Part shown: in pieces, positions 35,264 to 45,997 of the stretch
Layout: each line of letters begins with the position of its first letter
Position numbering within the stretch: position 1 is the first letter of the stretch
Made by a program: the position numbers and the translations under genes
Source: Bacillus sp. RAR_GA_16
GTDB lineage: Bacteria; Bacillota; Bacilli; Bacillales; Guptibacillaceae
Direction of reading: 5' to 3'
Length of the DNA stretch: 64,000 bases
Assembly (NCBI RefSeq): GCF_020165985.1
Contig: NZ_JAIUKZ010000007.1
Location: 372,001-436,000 of the forward strand
The notes under the pieces: generated by a model
Databases searched by the model: none
What the model saw: the letters and a program-made list of their open reading frames with translations, nothing else
What the model was told of the DNA's origin: nothing

Positions 35264-35289
35264 GCTACAGATTTTCTGTAGCTTTTTTT
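35263..35289 (+). terminator. Terminator after yebC
   Basis: AGCTACAG / CTGTAGCT stem and seven T, overlapping the stop codon of yebC. Confidence 0.85.
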
Positions 35290-35365
35290 GATGCATACCG
35301 TTTGCTAAATTGGAAACGCTAACGGCATGAACTTCTTGTATATGGAAGAAAGGTGTTGTAAACAT

Positions 35366-35899
35366 ATGAAAATCCTTTATCCACTCATTCTCTTAGGTTG
35401 TCTAGTGATTTTTGGAGGAAACTCAGTTGAGGCTTTCTACCCTGAAAACGAGTTAACGGTAAAAAGAGAAGCTGGGCAAGCGGAAGGGCCGTTAATTATT
35501 GAAGTTGAGTTACGAACTAACTATGCAGATGGTGTGACCACAAAACAATCGGTGTATGAAACGATTTGGGCAATGGAAGATTTATGGAGTGAATATGCAG
35601 ACTGGCAACTTGTTGATCAGGAAGAAGGGAGAATGGTTTTTGAGCGGAATTTTGAAGATATTTCACCGGCTAGTAAACAAAATGGTCATTTTGGCTTAAC
35701 GGAAGACGGTGTTTTAACCATTTTTGATGGCGATCCTGCCGATGAAAAAGTCATTCAGACGTTCTTCCAAATTGACGTTGGAAAGCTTGAAAGTCAGAGG
35801 CGGGAACAACTTATGCAGGGCATTCCTGTCGAGTCATGGTATCAATTTGAAGATGTCATTCAATCTTTTTCGAAGATTAAAAGCGAACCTGTCCAATAG
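35366..35899 (+). CDS. bofC: BofC, forespore checkpoint protein for sigma-K
   Basis: 177 aa. Signal peptide (MKILYPLILLGCLVIFGG, cleavage near VEA-FYP), then the BofC domains with VYETIWAMEDLWSEYADWQL. In B. subtilis BofC is made in the forespore under sigma-G and restrains SpoIVB, thereby delaying pro-sigma-K processing by SpoIVFB, whose gene is at 18.95 kb. ATG 35366 follows AAAGGTG. It lies immediately before ruvA, as in B. subtilis, with the repeat cluster inserted between. Confidence 0.9.
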   Translation: MKILYPLILLGCLVIFGGNSVEAFYPENELTVKREAGQAEGPLIIEVELRTNYADGVTTKQSVYETIWAMEDLWSEYADWQLVDQEEGRMVFERNFEDISPASKQNGHFGLTEDGVLTIFDGDPADEKVIQTFFQIDVGKLESQRREQLMQGIPVESWYQFEDVIQSFSKIKSEPVQ

Positions 35900-35924
35900 G
35901 GCGGGTTCTTTGCATTTCATAAAC

Positions 35925-35980
35925 AGTTCGTTCAAGCGCTCCAATATCTCCGTTTCTAAACGCTCGTCTCCGCTTTTCAT
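35925..35980 (+). repeat. Truncated copy (3' half) of the dispersed palindromic repeat
   Basis: 53 nt from 35930 match 36168-36220 with a single mismatch (core CCAATATCTCCGTTTC). Only the right arm and terminal CCGCTTTTCAT are present. Confidence 0.85.
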
Positions 35981-36100
35981 GTCTAGCTACGCGGGCCAAA
36001 TCCTCCGGCTGTTTCGCCCTTTCGATTGAGACAAAAAGCGTCTCATTCGAAAGAGCTCCAACATCCTGCGGATTTAAACGGGGCCCGCTCCGCTTTTCAT
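35981..36100 (+). repeat. Dispersed palindromic repeat, unit 1
   Basis: 120 bp starting GTCTAGCTAC and ending CCGCTTTTCAT. It folds as one long imperfect hairpin: GCGGGCC, AAATCC and CTTTCGAxTGAGAC on the left pair with GTCTCATTCGAAAG, GGATTT and GGCCCGC on the right, around loop AAAAAGC. Near-identical to unit 3 at 61095. Confidence 0.9.
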
Positions 36101-36220
36101 GTCTAGCTACGACTCGCAGAAACTGCGATATTTCGCTCTATCACAAGAACACAAAAAGCGTGTTCTCGTTCAAGTGCTCCAATATCTCCGTTTCTAAACG
36201 CTCGTCTCCGCTTTTCATGT
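36101..36220 (+). repeat. Dispersed palindromic repeat, unit 2
   Basis: 120 bp, same borders and loop AAAAAGC as unit 1 but different arms: GAC, AGAAAC, GATATT and AGAACAC on the left pair with GTGTTCT, AATATC, GTTTCT and GTC on the right. Directly abuts unit 1. Units 1-2 plus the truncated copy fill the bofC-ruvA gap. Confidence 0.88.
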
Positions 36221-36280
36221 TTTTATGGTAGAATGGAGAGATAGAAATACATGTTCGTATGTACAGGGGAGAGAGTAGCT

Positions 36281-36883
36281 TTGATTGAATATATTAAAGG
36301 CACGGTTGAATATATTGATACAGAATACATTGTGGTGGAGTCCAATGCGATTGGTTATAAAATCTATTGTGGCAATCCATTTGAGTTTCAAAAATATCGA
36401 AATCAATCGATCCAAATTTATACGCACCATTATGTGAGAGAAGATTTAATTGCCCTTTATGGTTTTCCGACTCGAGAGGAGCGTCTTTTATTTGAGAAAC
36501 TTTTAAACGTATCTGGAATTGGTCCTAAAGGAGCTGTGGCGATTTTAGCTACTGGTGAACCTGATAAAGTGGTGAGTGCGATTGAGATGGAAGATGAAAA
36601 ATTCCTTACGAAGTTTCCTGGTGTAGGGAAGAAAACCGCACGTCAAATTATCCTTGATTTAAAAGGGAAGTTAAAAGGGTTCGGAGCCCCAATCGAAGGG
36701 TTGTTTGCTGTTGACGAAGTGGAAGAAGAAGGCGCTCATGAACTTGATGAAGCGTTAGAAGCCTTGAAGGCACTCGGATACGCCGAGCGAGAAATTAAGA
36801 AGGTTAAACCGAAACTCTTAGAAGAAACGCTAACAACCGACCAGTATATTAAGAAAGCCCTTCAGCTTATGCTGAAGCAATAA
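36281..36883 (+). CDS. ruvA: Holliday junction branch migration protein RuvA
   Basis: 200 aa from TTG 36281, giving [16 protein letters not shown], the expected N-terminus and length (B. subtilis 201 aa); GGGGAGAGAG precedes. The ATG at 36251 lies upstream and lacks a good site. Domain I OB fold, helix-hairpin-helix repeats ([32 protein letters not shown]), and C-terminal domain III that contacts RuvB. Confidence 0.96.
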   Translation: MIEYIKGTVEYIDTEYIVVESNAIGYKIYCGNPFEFQKYRNQSIQIYTHHYVREDLIALYGFPTREERLLFEKLLNVSGIGPKGAVAILATGEPDKVVSAIEMEDEKFLTKFPGVGKKTARQIILDLKGKLKGFGAPIEGLFAVDEVEEEGAHELDEALEALKALGYAEREIKKVKPKLLEETLTTDQYIKKALQLMLKQ

Positions 36884-36895
36884 GGAGGGAGTAAC

Positions 36896-37894
36896 GTGGA
36901 AGATCGCATTCTTTCCGGAGAACAGGTCGGCGACGACTCATCCATAGAATATAGCCTCCGTCCTCAGCGATTAAGTCAGTATATTGGACAAGAAAAAGTA
37001 AAGCGAAATCTGGAAGTATTTATTGAAGCGGCTAAAATGCGAGAAGAACCTCTGGATCATGTTTTGTTATATGGTCCTCCAGGCCTCGGGAAAACGACTT
37101 TATCCGCCATCATTGCAAATGAAATGGAAGTGAACTTGCGCACAACATCTGGCCCTGCCATTGAACGTCCAGGTGACTTAGCCGCTATTTTAACAGCGCT
37201 AGAACCGGGAGATGTGTTGTTTATTGATGAGATTCATCGACTTCCGAGAAGTGTGGAGGAAGTGCTCTATCCTGCAATGGAAGATTATTGTTTGGATATT
37301 GTTATTGGTAAGGGAGAAACAGCCAGGTCGGTTCGACTAGATTTACCGCCATTCACGCTAGTTGGTGCGACGACAAGAGCTGGGTTATTAACAGCTCCTT
37401 TACGAGATCGTTTTGGTGTTCTGAGCAGACTAGAATATTATTTGGAAGATGAATTGCAAACCATTATTTTAAGAACAGCTGATATCTTTAATGTGGAAAT
37501 GGACCAAGATGCAGCGGTTGAACTAGCTCGACGTTCTCGCGGCACGCCCCGAATCGCCAATCGCTTGTTAAAACGGGTAAGAGATTTTGCTCAAGTAAAA
37601 GGGGATGGGGTGATCTCATCTTCGCTTGCTGCACAGGCACTTGAGATGATGCAGGTGGATCCGCTTGGACTTGATCATATTGATCACAAGCTTCTATTAG
37701 CGATTATTGAAAAATTTCGCGGAGGGCCAGTGGGAGTGGATACGATTGCTGCTACCATTGGAGAAGAAAGTCATACGATTGAAGATGTATATGAGCCCTA
37801 TCTTCTTCAAATTGGCTTTCTTCAGCGAACCCCTCGTGGACGTATGGTGACACACCAAGTGTACCAACACTTTGGCATGGAGGCTCCTAAGTAA
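36896..37894 (+). CDS. ruvB: Holliday junction helicase RuvB
   Basis: 332 aa AAA+ motor. Walker [17 protein letters not shown] (about 58-73), Walker [13 protein letters not shown] (about 108-119), sensor motif [11 protein letters not shown] and the C-terminal winged helix with [19 protein letters not shown] start at 36896, 12 nt after ruvA, with AAGGAGGGAG. Confidence 0.98.
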   Translation: MEDRILSGEQVGDDSSIEYSLRPQRLSQYIGQEKVKRNLEVFIEAAKMREEPLDHVLLYGPPGLGKTTLSAIIANEMEVNLRTTSGPAIERPGDLAAILTALEPGDVLFIDEIHRLPRSVEEVLYPAMEDYCLDIVIGKGETARSVRLDLPPFTLVGATTRAGLLTAPLRDRFGVLSRLEYYLEDELQTIILRTADIFNVEMDQDAAVELARRSRGTPRIANRLLKRVRDFAQVKGDGVISSSLAAQALEMMQVDPLGLDHIDHKLLLAIIEKFRGGPVGVDTIAATIGEESHTIEDVYEPYLLQIGFLQRTPRGRMVTHQVYQHFGMEAPK

Positions 37895-37896
37895 CA

Positions 37897-38094
37897 ATGG
37901 GAATTTCAAAGCTATTTATCGTGTTAGGGCTTGCTTTTATAGCTATTGGAGTTTTGTGGTCTTTTGTCGGGAAATTACCGGGTGATCTGGTATTTAAGAG
38001 AGGAAATACTACCTTCTTTTTCCCGATTGTTACGTCGATTGTGGTTAGTATTGTCCTGTCACTTCTCTTTTTTATTATAGGCAAGTTCAGATAA
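37897..38094 (+). CDS. DUF2905 family small membrane protein
   Basis: 65 aa, two hydrophobic helices (about 5-23, FIVLGLAFIAIGVLWSFVG, and 41-61) joined by GKLPGDLVFKRGN, the DUF2905 signature. Function unknown. Two nt after ruvB, hence in its operon. Confidence 0.88.
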   Translation: MGISKLFIVLGLAFIAIGVLWSFVGKLPGDLVFKRGNTTFFFPIVTSIVVSIVLSLLFFIIGKFR

Positions 38095-38147
38095 GGGGGA
38101 GCTTTCCAAGCGCCAGTAATAAACTGGCGGATGGGGAACTGCCCCTT
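38093..38147 (+). promoter_or_regulatory. 55-nt structured element between the DUF2905 gene and queA
   Basis: Nested pairing: AAGGGG..AG..TT.CC with GG.AA.CT.CCCCTT outside and GCCAGT / ACTGGC inside with an AATAA loop. No T run follows, so a standard terminator is unlikely. Confidence 0.45.
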
Positions 38148-38221
38148 AAGGGTGCGCGGACCAGTCGAGCTGTGGTAAAATCAATAAAGTTGAACATTTT
38201 TTAGAAATAGTGGTGAAAAAA

Positions 38222-40407
<2,186 letters not shown>

Positions 40408-40447
40408 TCCATAGATTGTGTAACTGCTGGAAAGGGGTGAAAAGATT

Positions 40448-40720
40448 ATGAGTTCTACGCTAATGAATTTAGTCCCGCTTCTATTAATGTTCGCGATTTT
40501 CTATTTCCTCTTGATTCGCCCGCAACAGAAGCGTCAAAAGAAAACAAGAGAAATGCAAGCAAGCTTAGAAAAAGGGAATAAAGTTGTTACCATCGGAGGA
40601 ATGCATGGTATTATCGATGCAATGGACGAAGGTACAATTACAATCCGTACAACTGACGGTACAAAAATGGTGTTTGATCGAGCGGCTATCCGCGAATCAA
40701 TCACTGAAAATAGCAAGTAA
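40448..40720 (+). CDS. yajC: YajC, Sec translocase accessory subunit
   Basis: 90 aa, single N-terminal membrane helix (about 5-22, LMNLVPLLLMFAIFYFLLI) followed by RPQQKRQKKTREMQ and a small beta domain (GNKVVTIGGMHGIIDAMDEG). Partner of SecDF, encoded at 46-48 kb. AAAGGGG before ATG 40448. Confidence 0.94.
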   Translation: MSSTLMNLVPLLLMFAIFYFLLIRPQQKRQKKTREMQASLEKGNKVVTIGGMHGIIDAMDEGTITIRTTDGTKMVFDRAAIRESITENSK

Positions 40721-40725
40721 TGGAG

Positions 40726-40755
40726 AAGAGCGTCCTCGTAGGAGGGCGCTCTTAT
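40726..40755. terminator. Bidirectional terminator after yajC
   Basis: AAGAGCGTCCTC / GGAGGGCGCTCTT stem with GTA loop, between convergent genes. Confidence 0.8.
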
Positions 40756-40756
40756 T

Positions 40757-41146
40757 CTATGCTTCGCGATGAGTTGCCCCTTTAACATTGACTCCAATAA
40801 TACCTCCAAGCATGCAAATAACACCGTATCCAGCGTGATAAAGCAGTTGCTCGGAACTCATATTAACACGATATCCTAAGTATTGAATGAGGAAAAGAAG
40901 CATGATATACATACATGCTGTTCCTCCTCCGAGGAGCCAACCGCGTTCGCCTCCCTTACCTCCAGAAATAAACCCTCCAATAAAGAAGGCAATTACAGTC
41001 GCTACAATAATTAGTGGGCTCATTCCTTTTTCAGATACTGAAGTGAAACGAAGAATTAAAGAAAATAGGACGCTGGTTGCAAGGACAATAACAATAATTG
41101 TAAGTAAGCCCGACCCCATACTTGAGAGCGCATGTTTGGATCTCAT
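40757..41146 (-). CDS. TIGR04086 family membrane protein (YrzE-like)
   Basis: 129 aa with four hydrophobic segments and the glycine-rich loop FFIGGFISGGKGGERGWLLG characteristic of this family. Role unknown. On the minus strand AAGGGGG touches the ATG at 41152, so the second ATG at 41146 (MRSKHALSSMG) is better spaced. Convergent with yajC, a position typical in Bacillus. Confidence 0.82.
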   Translation of the reverse strand: MRSKHALSSMGSGLLTIIVIVLATSVLFSLILRFTSVSEKGMSPLIIVATVIAFFIGGFISGGKGGERGWLLGGGTACMYIMLLFLIQYLGYRVNMSSEQLLYHAGYGVICMLGGIIGVNVKGATHREA

Positions 41147-41274
41147 TTTCATCCCCCTTAAAACGAGATAGTTTGTACATTCTATTCGACTATGGAGGAA
41201 ATAGAAGTCTATTCATGAATTCGGACAGCCCGTCATACGATGTTAGAAACGGGATAGGGAAGGGGCAGTATGGA

Positions 41275-42564
41275 TTGGACATAATGATTGCGCTCACCAT
41301 ATTTGTTCTTGCTTATATAGGAATCATTACAGAAAAAATCAATCGGGCCATTGTAGCATGCGCTGGCGGATTGCTTATGTTACTGGCGGGAATTACAACC
41401 ACTGATTCGGCTTTTATGAACCACGTGGATTGGAATACGATTGCCCTGTTGTTTTCGATGATGATTCTCGTTTCCATTACAAGTCAAAATGGACTATTTG
41501 AATATATTGCAATTAAACTTGCGCAGCAAGTGAAAGGGAAACCTTTGCCGCTTCTTGCTGTTATAGGTACTTTAACTGCTGTTGGATCTGCACTTTTAGA
41601 TAATGTGACAACCGTTCTTCTTCTAGTTCCAATAACGCTTACGTTAACGAAAATATTAAAAATCACAAGCATGCCCTTTTTAGTAACTGTGATCTTATCA
41701 TCCAATATTGGAGGAACGGCGACGTTGATCGGTGATCCTCCCAATATTATGATTGGCCAGGCAGTTGACCATCTTGATTTTAATGATTTTCTATTTAACC
41801 TAGCACCAATTGTTGGCGTCATTTATGCGGTTATTATTACAGGCCTGTTGTTTTTTTACAGAAAAGGATTAATTGTAAATGATTCGCACCGACACTCTTT
41901 ATTAAAGATAGATGCCTCACACTATTTAAAAAAAGGACCATTGCTCTACAAGTCTTCTGCTGTATTACTTATGACCATCACTGGTTTTCTTCTACATCCT
42001 GTCTTACATACTGAATTGACAAACATTGCGATGGCAGGAGCCGTTCTTTTACTATTGATTACTCAGAAAGAACATAAAGTAGAGGAAGTTTTTGAATCAA
42101 TTGAGTGGGTGACGCTATTTTTCTTTATGGGTCTTTTCATTCTAATAGGGGGATTAGAGGAAGTAGGGATTATTGACGAAGTTGCCAGGGCGATTCTTTT
42201 GTATACTGAAGGTGACTTACCAAAGACATCTCTTATTATTTTGTGGGGAGCAGGTATCCTTTCTGCCTTTTTAGATAATATTCCATTTGTTGCGGCCATG
42301 ATCCCTGTGATCTCGGAATTTTCGGGATATGGGATGACAAACCTCGATCCATTGTGGTGGTCGCTTGCATTAGGCTCCTGTCTTGGTGGGAATGGGACGT
42401 TGATTGGAGCTTCAGCTAATGTGGTGGTGGCAGGCCTTGCATTAAAAGAGAAACAAGAAGTAAGGTTCATTTCTTTTCTTAAAGTTGGTCTACCAGTTGT
42501 TTTCGTCTCACTTGTTATTAGTACAGTTTACGTTTATTTCAGATATTTACTTCCCTATTTCTAA
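41275..42564 (+). CDS. ArsB/NhaD-type ion transporter
   Basis: About 429 aa, around 11-12 membrane segments. The ion-transporter-superfamily double motif is present: SNIGGTATLIGDPPNIMIGQ (about 145-164) and its inverted-repeat partner GGNGTLIGASANVVVAG (about 378-394). Such proteins export arsenite or exchange Na+/H+; there are no arsenic genes nearby, so an NhaD-like antiporter is as likely. TTG 41275 is chosen (GGGAAGGGG 9 nt upstream); ATG 41284 is an alternative. The ORF is open back to 41122 without family similarity. Confidence 0.85.
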   Translation: MDIMIALTIFVLAYIGIITEKINRAIVACAGGLLMLLAGITTTDSAFMNHVDWNTIALLFSMMILVSITSQNGLFEYIAIKLAQQVKGKPLPLLAVIGTLTAVGSALLDNVTTVLLLVPITLTLTKILKITSMPFLVTVILSSNIGGTATLIGDPPNIMIGQAVDHLDFNDFLFNLAPIVGVIYAVIITGLLFFYRKGLIVNDSHRHSLLKIDASHYLKKGPLLYKSSAVLLMTITGFLLHPVLHTELTNIAMAGAVLLLLITQKEHKVEEVFESIEWVTLFFFMGLFILIGGLEEVGIIDEVARAILLYTEGDLPKTSLIILWGAGILSAFLDNIPFVAAMIPVISEFSGYGMTNLDPLWWSLALGSCLGGNGTLIGASANVVVAGLALKEKQEVRFISFLKVGLPVVFVSLVISTVYVYFRYLLPYF

Positions 42565-42578
42565 GGGAAGTTTTTTTA
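42549..42578 (+). terminator. Terminator overlapping the transporter stop
   Basis: ACTTCCC / GGGAAGT stem with seven T; the stop codon is in its loop. Confidence 0.85.
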
Positions 42579-42701
42579 TTTTTGGCTCATCCGCCCGAGA
42601 ATTTGCTCGAAGCACGAACAGGACTTTTCCAATACCTTCCCTCATGTAGAAACAAAAGGTGGTTAAACTAAACAAAAGAAGCTTGAAAGGAGGGGGCGAG
42701 G

Positions 42702-43367
42702 ATGGAATATATGACCATTATACTGAGGACGCTGGTCTTATATTTTGTGATTATTTTTGTTTTTAGAGTGATGGGAAAACGAGAAATTGGTCAGTTAAGT
42801 ATTCTTGATTTTGTTGTTTCCATTATGATTGCGGAGCTTGCTGTAATGTCTATAGAGGATCCACAAACACCGATGATAAATACAATTGTTCCGATGATTG
42901 TGCTTGTATTAATACAGATCATAATGGCTTTTGTGTCACTAAAAAGTGAAAAAGTACGTGAAATAGTGGATGGTAAACCTTCCGTGTTAATTGATCGAGG
43001 CAAAATTGATGAAACGGAGATGAAAAAACAGCGCTATAACTTTGATGATTTATTGATTCAATTGAGAGAAAATAATATTGCTTCGGTTTCCGATGTTGAA
43101 TTTGCGATTCTTGAACCCTCAGGAAAGCTGTCGGTAATAAAAAAAGAAGAGGACAATAAAAAAGAAGAGCCAGCAACCTTAATGCCTCTTCCCCTCATTC
43201 TAGATGGAAAGGTTCAAGAGGAGCATCTTGAGCGAATTGGAAAAACAGCGCTATGGCTTAGACAAGAACTTAGAAAAGTTGGCCATAAAGATATAAAGCG
43301 GATTTCATTTTGTTCTCTCCATAAAAATGGAAGTTTTTTTATTGATTTAAAGAATGAGAAAAAGTAA
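42702..43367 (+). CDS. DUF421/YetF-family membrane protein (YrbG-like)
   Basis: 221 aa. Three N-terminal membrane segments (about 5-25, 30-50, 58-78) with the family motif VFRVMGKREIGQLSILDFVV, then a soluble domain (about 90-215) with GKPSVLIDRGKIDETEMKKQ and YNFDDLLIQLRENNI. In B. subtilis the equivalent gene next to spoVB is yrbG; the YetF domain has been linked to spore and germination functions in paralogues. AAAGGAGGGGG before ATG 42702. Confidence 0.88.
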   Translation: MEYMTIILRTLVLYFVIIFVFRVMGKREIGQLSILDFVVSIMIAELAVMSIEDPQTPMINTIVPMIVLVLIQIIMAFVSLKSEKVREIVDGKPSVLIDRGKIDETEMKKQRYNFDDLLIQLRENNIASVSDVEFAILEPSGKLSVIKKEEDNKKEEPATLMPLPLILDGKVQEEHLERIGKTALWLRQELRKVGHKDIKRISFCSLHKNGSFFIDLKNEKK

Positions 43368-43385
43368 CCGTTACGGTTACTTTTT
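43359..43385. terminator. Bidirectional terminator between the DUF421 gene and spoVB
   Basis: AAAAAGTAACC / GGTTACTTTTT perfect stem, five-base loop, between convergent genes. Confidence 0.9.
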
Positions 43386-43408
43386 GTCTAGGTAAATGGA
43401 ATTTAACC

Positions 43409-44956
43409 TTAGCGAATGAATTTACCAATGAAAGGCATTCTTCTTAAATCATGTCGATTAATAAGTCCAAGCAGCAGTAAAATTACAAAATAAATGATGG
43501 AAGTAACGGAGATAGCTAAAATCGTTCCGGGTATTTGAGATGAAGAGAAAGTTTGATAAAGATAATGTCCGACGAACCCCGTTGCGATAATGGAGGTTAC
43601 CCCTTTTAAAAAATCACTTACAACAAGTGAAAACCCGATTGCCTTTACAAGAGTAGCGAAGTGGAGAAGGGTGACGAGAAGTATACCAATGACAATGGCA
43701 AGAGCAGCGCCCATAATGCCTAACTCTGGTCGAGAAGCGAGAAAGAAGATGGCGAGCAGTTTAACCCCTGCCCCAATAAAGCTATTTATCATAGCAGCTT
43801 TGGCTAAGTCTAACGCTTGAAGAGCTGCAGCAAGCGGACCCTGAAAATAATAGAAGAAAAAGAAAGGGGCCATAACTTGTACATAAATGGCGACATGAGG
43901 GGCGTTATACATGATATCCATTAATGGAACGGCAAAGACATACGTAATCACAACCGAGAGGCCGCCAGCCACCATCGAAAGCCTAATCGCTTGACTTAAC
44001 CGATGTTGGATTTGTTTATACTGCTTTTGAGCATGTGCTTCACTGATAGCGGGTACAAGAGAGACCTGTAGAGAATAGGTGATAAAGGTAGGAAGAAACA
44101 AAAGTGGAATTGCAAGCCCGGTTAAGTGACCATACTGTTTTGTGGCAAGCGTAGTAGCAACTCCAGCGATTGCAAGACTTCTGGCTACCATAATTGGTTC
44201 AAAGAAGTAAGATAGAGAACCAATGAGCTGGCTTCCAGTTGTAGGCAAAGAGATACTCATTAAGCTGTTAAAGGTCTCTCTGCCCCCTTTTAAATAAGAG
44301 AAAAAACCACTTCTTACTTTAATCCGCTTTTTCATTTTGAACATGGAAAACATAAAGAGAAGAGAAGCCAGTTCACCGAGAACAACGGAAATCATGGCAC
44401 CCGCAGCAGCAAATTCGACCCCATATGGTAAAAACGCTCCTGTAAGAACTGCCACAAGGCAAATGCGTACAATCTGCTCAATTACTTGAGAGTAAGAAGA
44501 AGGTCTCATGTTTTGTAAACCCTGGAAGTACCCTCTTAGCACTGATGAAAGGGCGACGATGGAAACAACTGGAGCAATGGCAACAAGAGGATAAAATGTT
44601 CGTTCATCGGTGAACACCTCTTTTGATAAAAAAGGAGCTGCAACGATCATCATCGTCGTAAATATGACGCTAAGTACAGTTGTAATGGATAGGGAGACAA
44701 TTAATATCTGTTTAATCTTCTGACGATTTCCTTCCGCATCTGCTTCGGCTACCATTTTTGAAATCGCCACCGGTAGCCCCATACGTGTTAACGTGATTGT
44801 TAAAATTAAAGTAGGAACGGCCATCATATAGAGACCGACACCTTCTTCTCCCATTACACGAACCATCACTATACGGTTAATAAATCCTAATACCTTTGTG
44901 ATTAACCCAGCTAAGATGAGAAACAGCGTCCCTCTAAGAAAGGTTTGCTTTGACAT
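43409..44956 (-). CDS. spoVB: SpoVB, MOP-superfamily flippase for spore cortex
   Basis: 515 aa, about 14 membrane helices, polysaccharide-flippase (MATE-like) fold starting FLRGTLFLILAGLITKVLGF. In B. subtilis SpoVB is made in the mother cell and required for cortex synthesis, probably flipping lipid II-type precursors. Signature sequences: NRIVMVRVMGEEGVGLYMMA and RGYFQGLQNMRPSSYSQVIE. The adjacent order DUF421-spoVB-comN-sec matches B. subtilis yrbG-spoVB-yrzD-secDF. Confidence 0.93.
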   Translation of the reverse strand: MSKQTFLRGTLFLILAGLITKVLGFINRIVMVRVMGEEGVGLYMMAVPTLILTITLTRMGLPVAISKMVAEADAEGNRQKIKQILIVSLSITTVLSVIFTTMMIVAAPFLSKEVFTDERTFYPLVAIAPVVSIVALSSVLRGYFQGLQNMRPSSYSQVIEQIVRICLVAVLTGAFLPYGVEFAAAGAMISVVLGELASLLFMFSMFKMKKRIKVRSGFFSYLKGGRETFNSLMSISLPTTGSQLIGSLSYFFEPIMVARSLAIAGVATTLATKQYGHLTGLAIPLLFLPTFITYSLQVSLVPAISEAHAQKQYKQIQHRLSQAIRLSMVAGGLSVVITYVFAVPLMDIMYNAPHVAIYVQVMAPFFFFYYFQGPLAAALQALDLAKAAMINSFIGAGVKLLAIFFLASRPELGIMGAALAIVIGILLVTLLHFATLVKAIGFSLVVSDFLKGVTSIIATGFVGHYLYQTFSSSQIPGTILAISVTSIIYFVILLLLGLINRHDLRRMPFIGKFIR

Positions 44957-45076
44957 ATACTCCCTACTTTCTATCCAGAATACACCTGAGAAATTGTAGA
45001 AAAGTCTAGATATTTTTTATCACTATGTATATGCTTATTAGGGGACAAAGCATGACAGGCATATAGGAGTGTTTTA

Positions 45077-45562
45077 ATGAAAGAAGAAATTAAACAGTTT
45101 GTTGTAGAGAACCTCAGTTTTCTACCTCAGGAAGTGATTGTCGTTGTGATTTCTGCACTTCCAATCTTAGAATTAAGGGGTGGAATTCCTCTTGCGTATA
45201 CGTTTGACTTTTCATTTTTTAAGGCTTTCTCACTGAGCCTTTTAGGAAATGCGTTGCCGATTATTCCGTTACTTCTTCTTTTTCATCCATTAAGTAATTG
45301 GTTGATGAAATTCAAGTGGTATAAACGGTTTTATGATTGGCTCTACCACAGAACGATTAACAAAAGTAAGAACGTTGATAAGTATGGCGCAATTGGGCTG
45401 ATTCTGTTCACAGCTGTCCCGCTACCGACAACAGGAGCCTATAGTGCGTGTGTTGCGGCAGCTCTGTTTGCCATTCGGTTTAAATATGCCTTTCTATCTA
45501 TCCTAGCTGGTGTCATTATTGCAGGGCTTGGAGTAGGCGCAGCAATTTATTCAATTTTTTAA
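45077..45562 (+). CDS. COG2426 small multidrug-export family protein
   Basis: 161 aa, four to five membrane segments, with ISALPILELRGGIPLAYTF (about 26-44) and FTAVPLPTTGAYSACVAAAL (about 113-132), the conserved half-motifs of this family. The family name is historical; transport is unproven. AGGAGTG before ATG 45077. Confidence 0.85.
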   Translation: MKEEIKQFVVENLSFLPQEVIVVVISALPILELRGGIPLAYTFDFSFFKAFSLSLLGNALPIIPLLLLFHPLSNWLMKFKWYKRFYDWLYHRTINKSKNVDKYGAIGLILFTAVPLPTTGAYSACVAAALFAIRFKYAFLSILAGVIIAGLGVGAAIYSIF

Positions 45563-45630
45563 GTAAGACGCAATAACGTTTGGATGATTATTGGTGATTG
45601 GAAGATAATGATAAGAGAGGAGACCGAGAG

Positions 45631-45888
45631 ATGAATGAGTGGAAAAAAGAAGTATTCCCAGCACTTGAAAGCAAGCGGGACGAATTTCTATTGCTAGGAT
45701 ATAGTGGCGCGACTATGGACGAAATCTGGGAGTGTCTCCTTGCACGTTTTGAAAAAAACAATGAACTAGGTGAAATGAAGTTGCATCAATTGGTGAACGA
45801 AATCATGCGTTTATCCGTCAATGAATATATGAATTGGTTAACCATCCATGCTTATAAGGGAACAAAAACCTTTGAAAGTAAGGTCTAA
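45631..45888 (+). CDS. comN: ComN-like post-transcriptional regulator
   Basis: 85 aa, all-alpha. Matches B. subtilis ComN (YrzD) in size and place (between spoVB and secDF): LESKRDEFLLLGYSGATMDE and IWECLLARFEKN. ComN promotes accumulation of comE mRNA and interacts with DivIVA. ATG 45631 is chosen (GAGAGGAG upstream) over an in-frame TTG at 45598. Confidence 0.82.
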   Translation: MNEWKKEVFPALESKRDEFLLLGYSGATMDEIWECLLARFEKNNELGEMKLHQLVNEIMRLSVNEYMNWLTIHAYKGTKTFESKV

Positions 45889-45997
45889 AAAAGACTGAAA
45901 TTGACAGAAAAATTCATCTTTCGATATAATAGCTAGTATTGTGTGCTATGCGATTTACATAAGTAAGAATGTTGGGGGTTTAGAGAGGAGTTTTTTT

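Noticed and set aside
35724-36029. Plus-strand open frame overlapping the bofC end and repeat unit 1
   Set aside because: Out of frame with bofC and made mostly of repeat sequence; no ribosome site.
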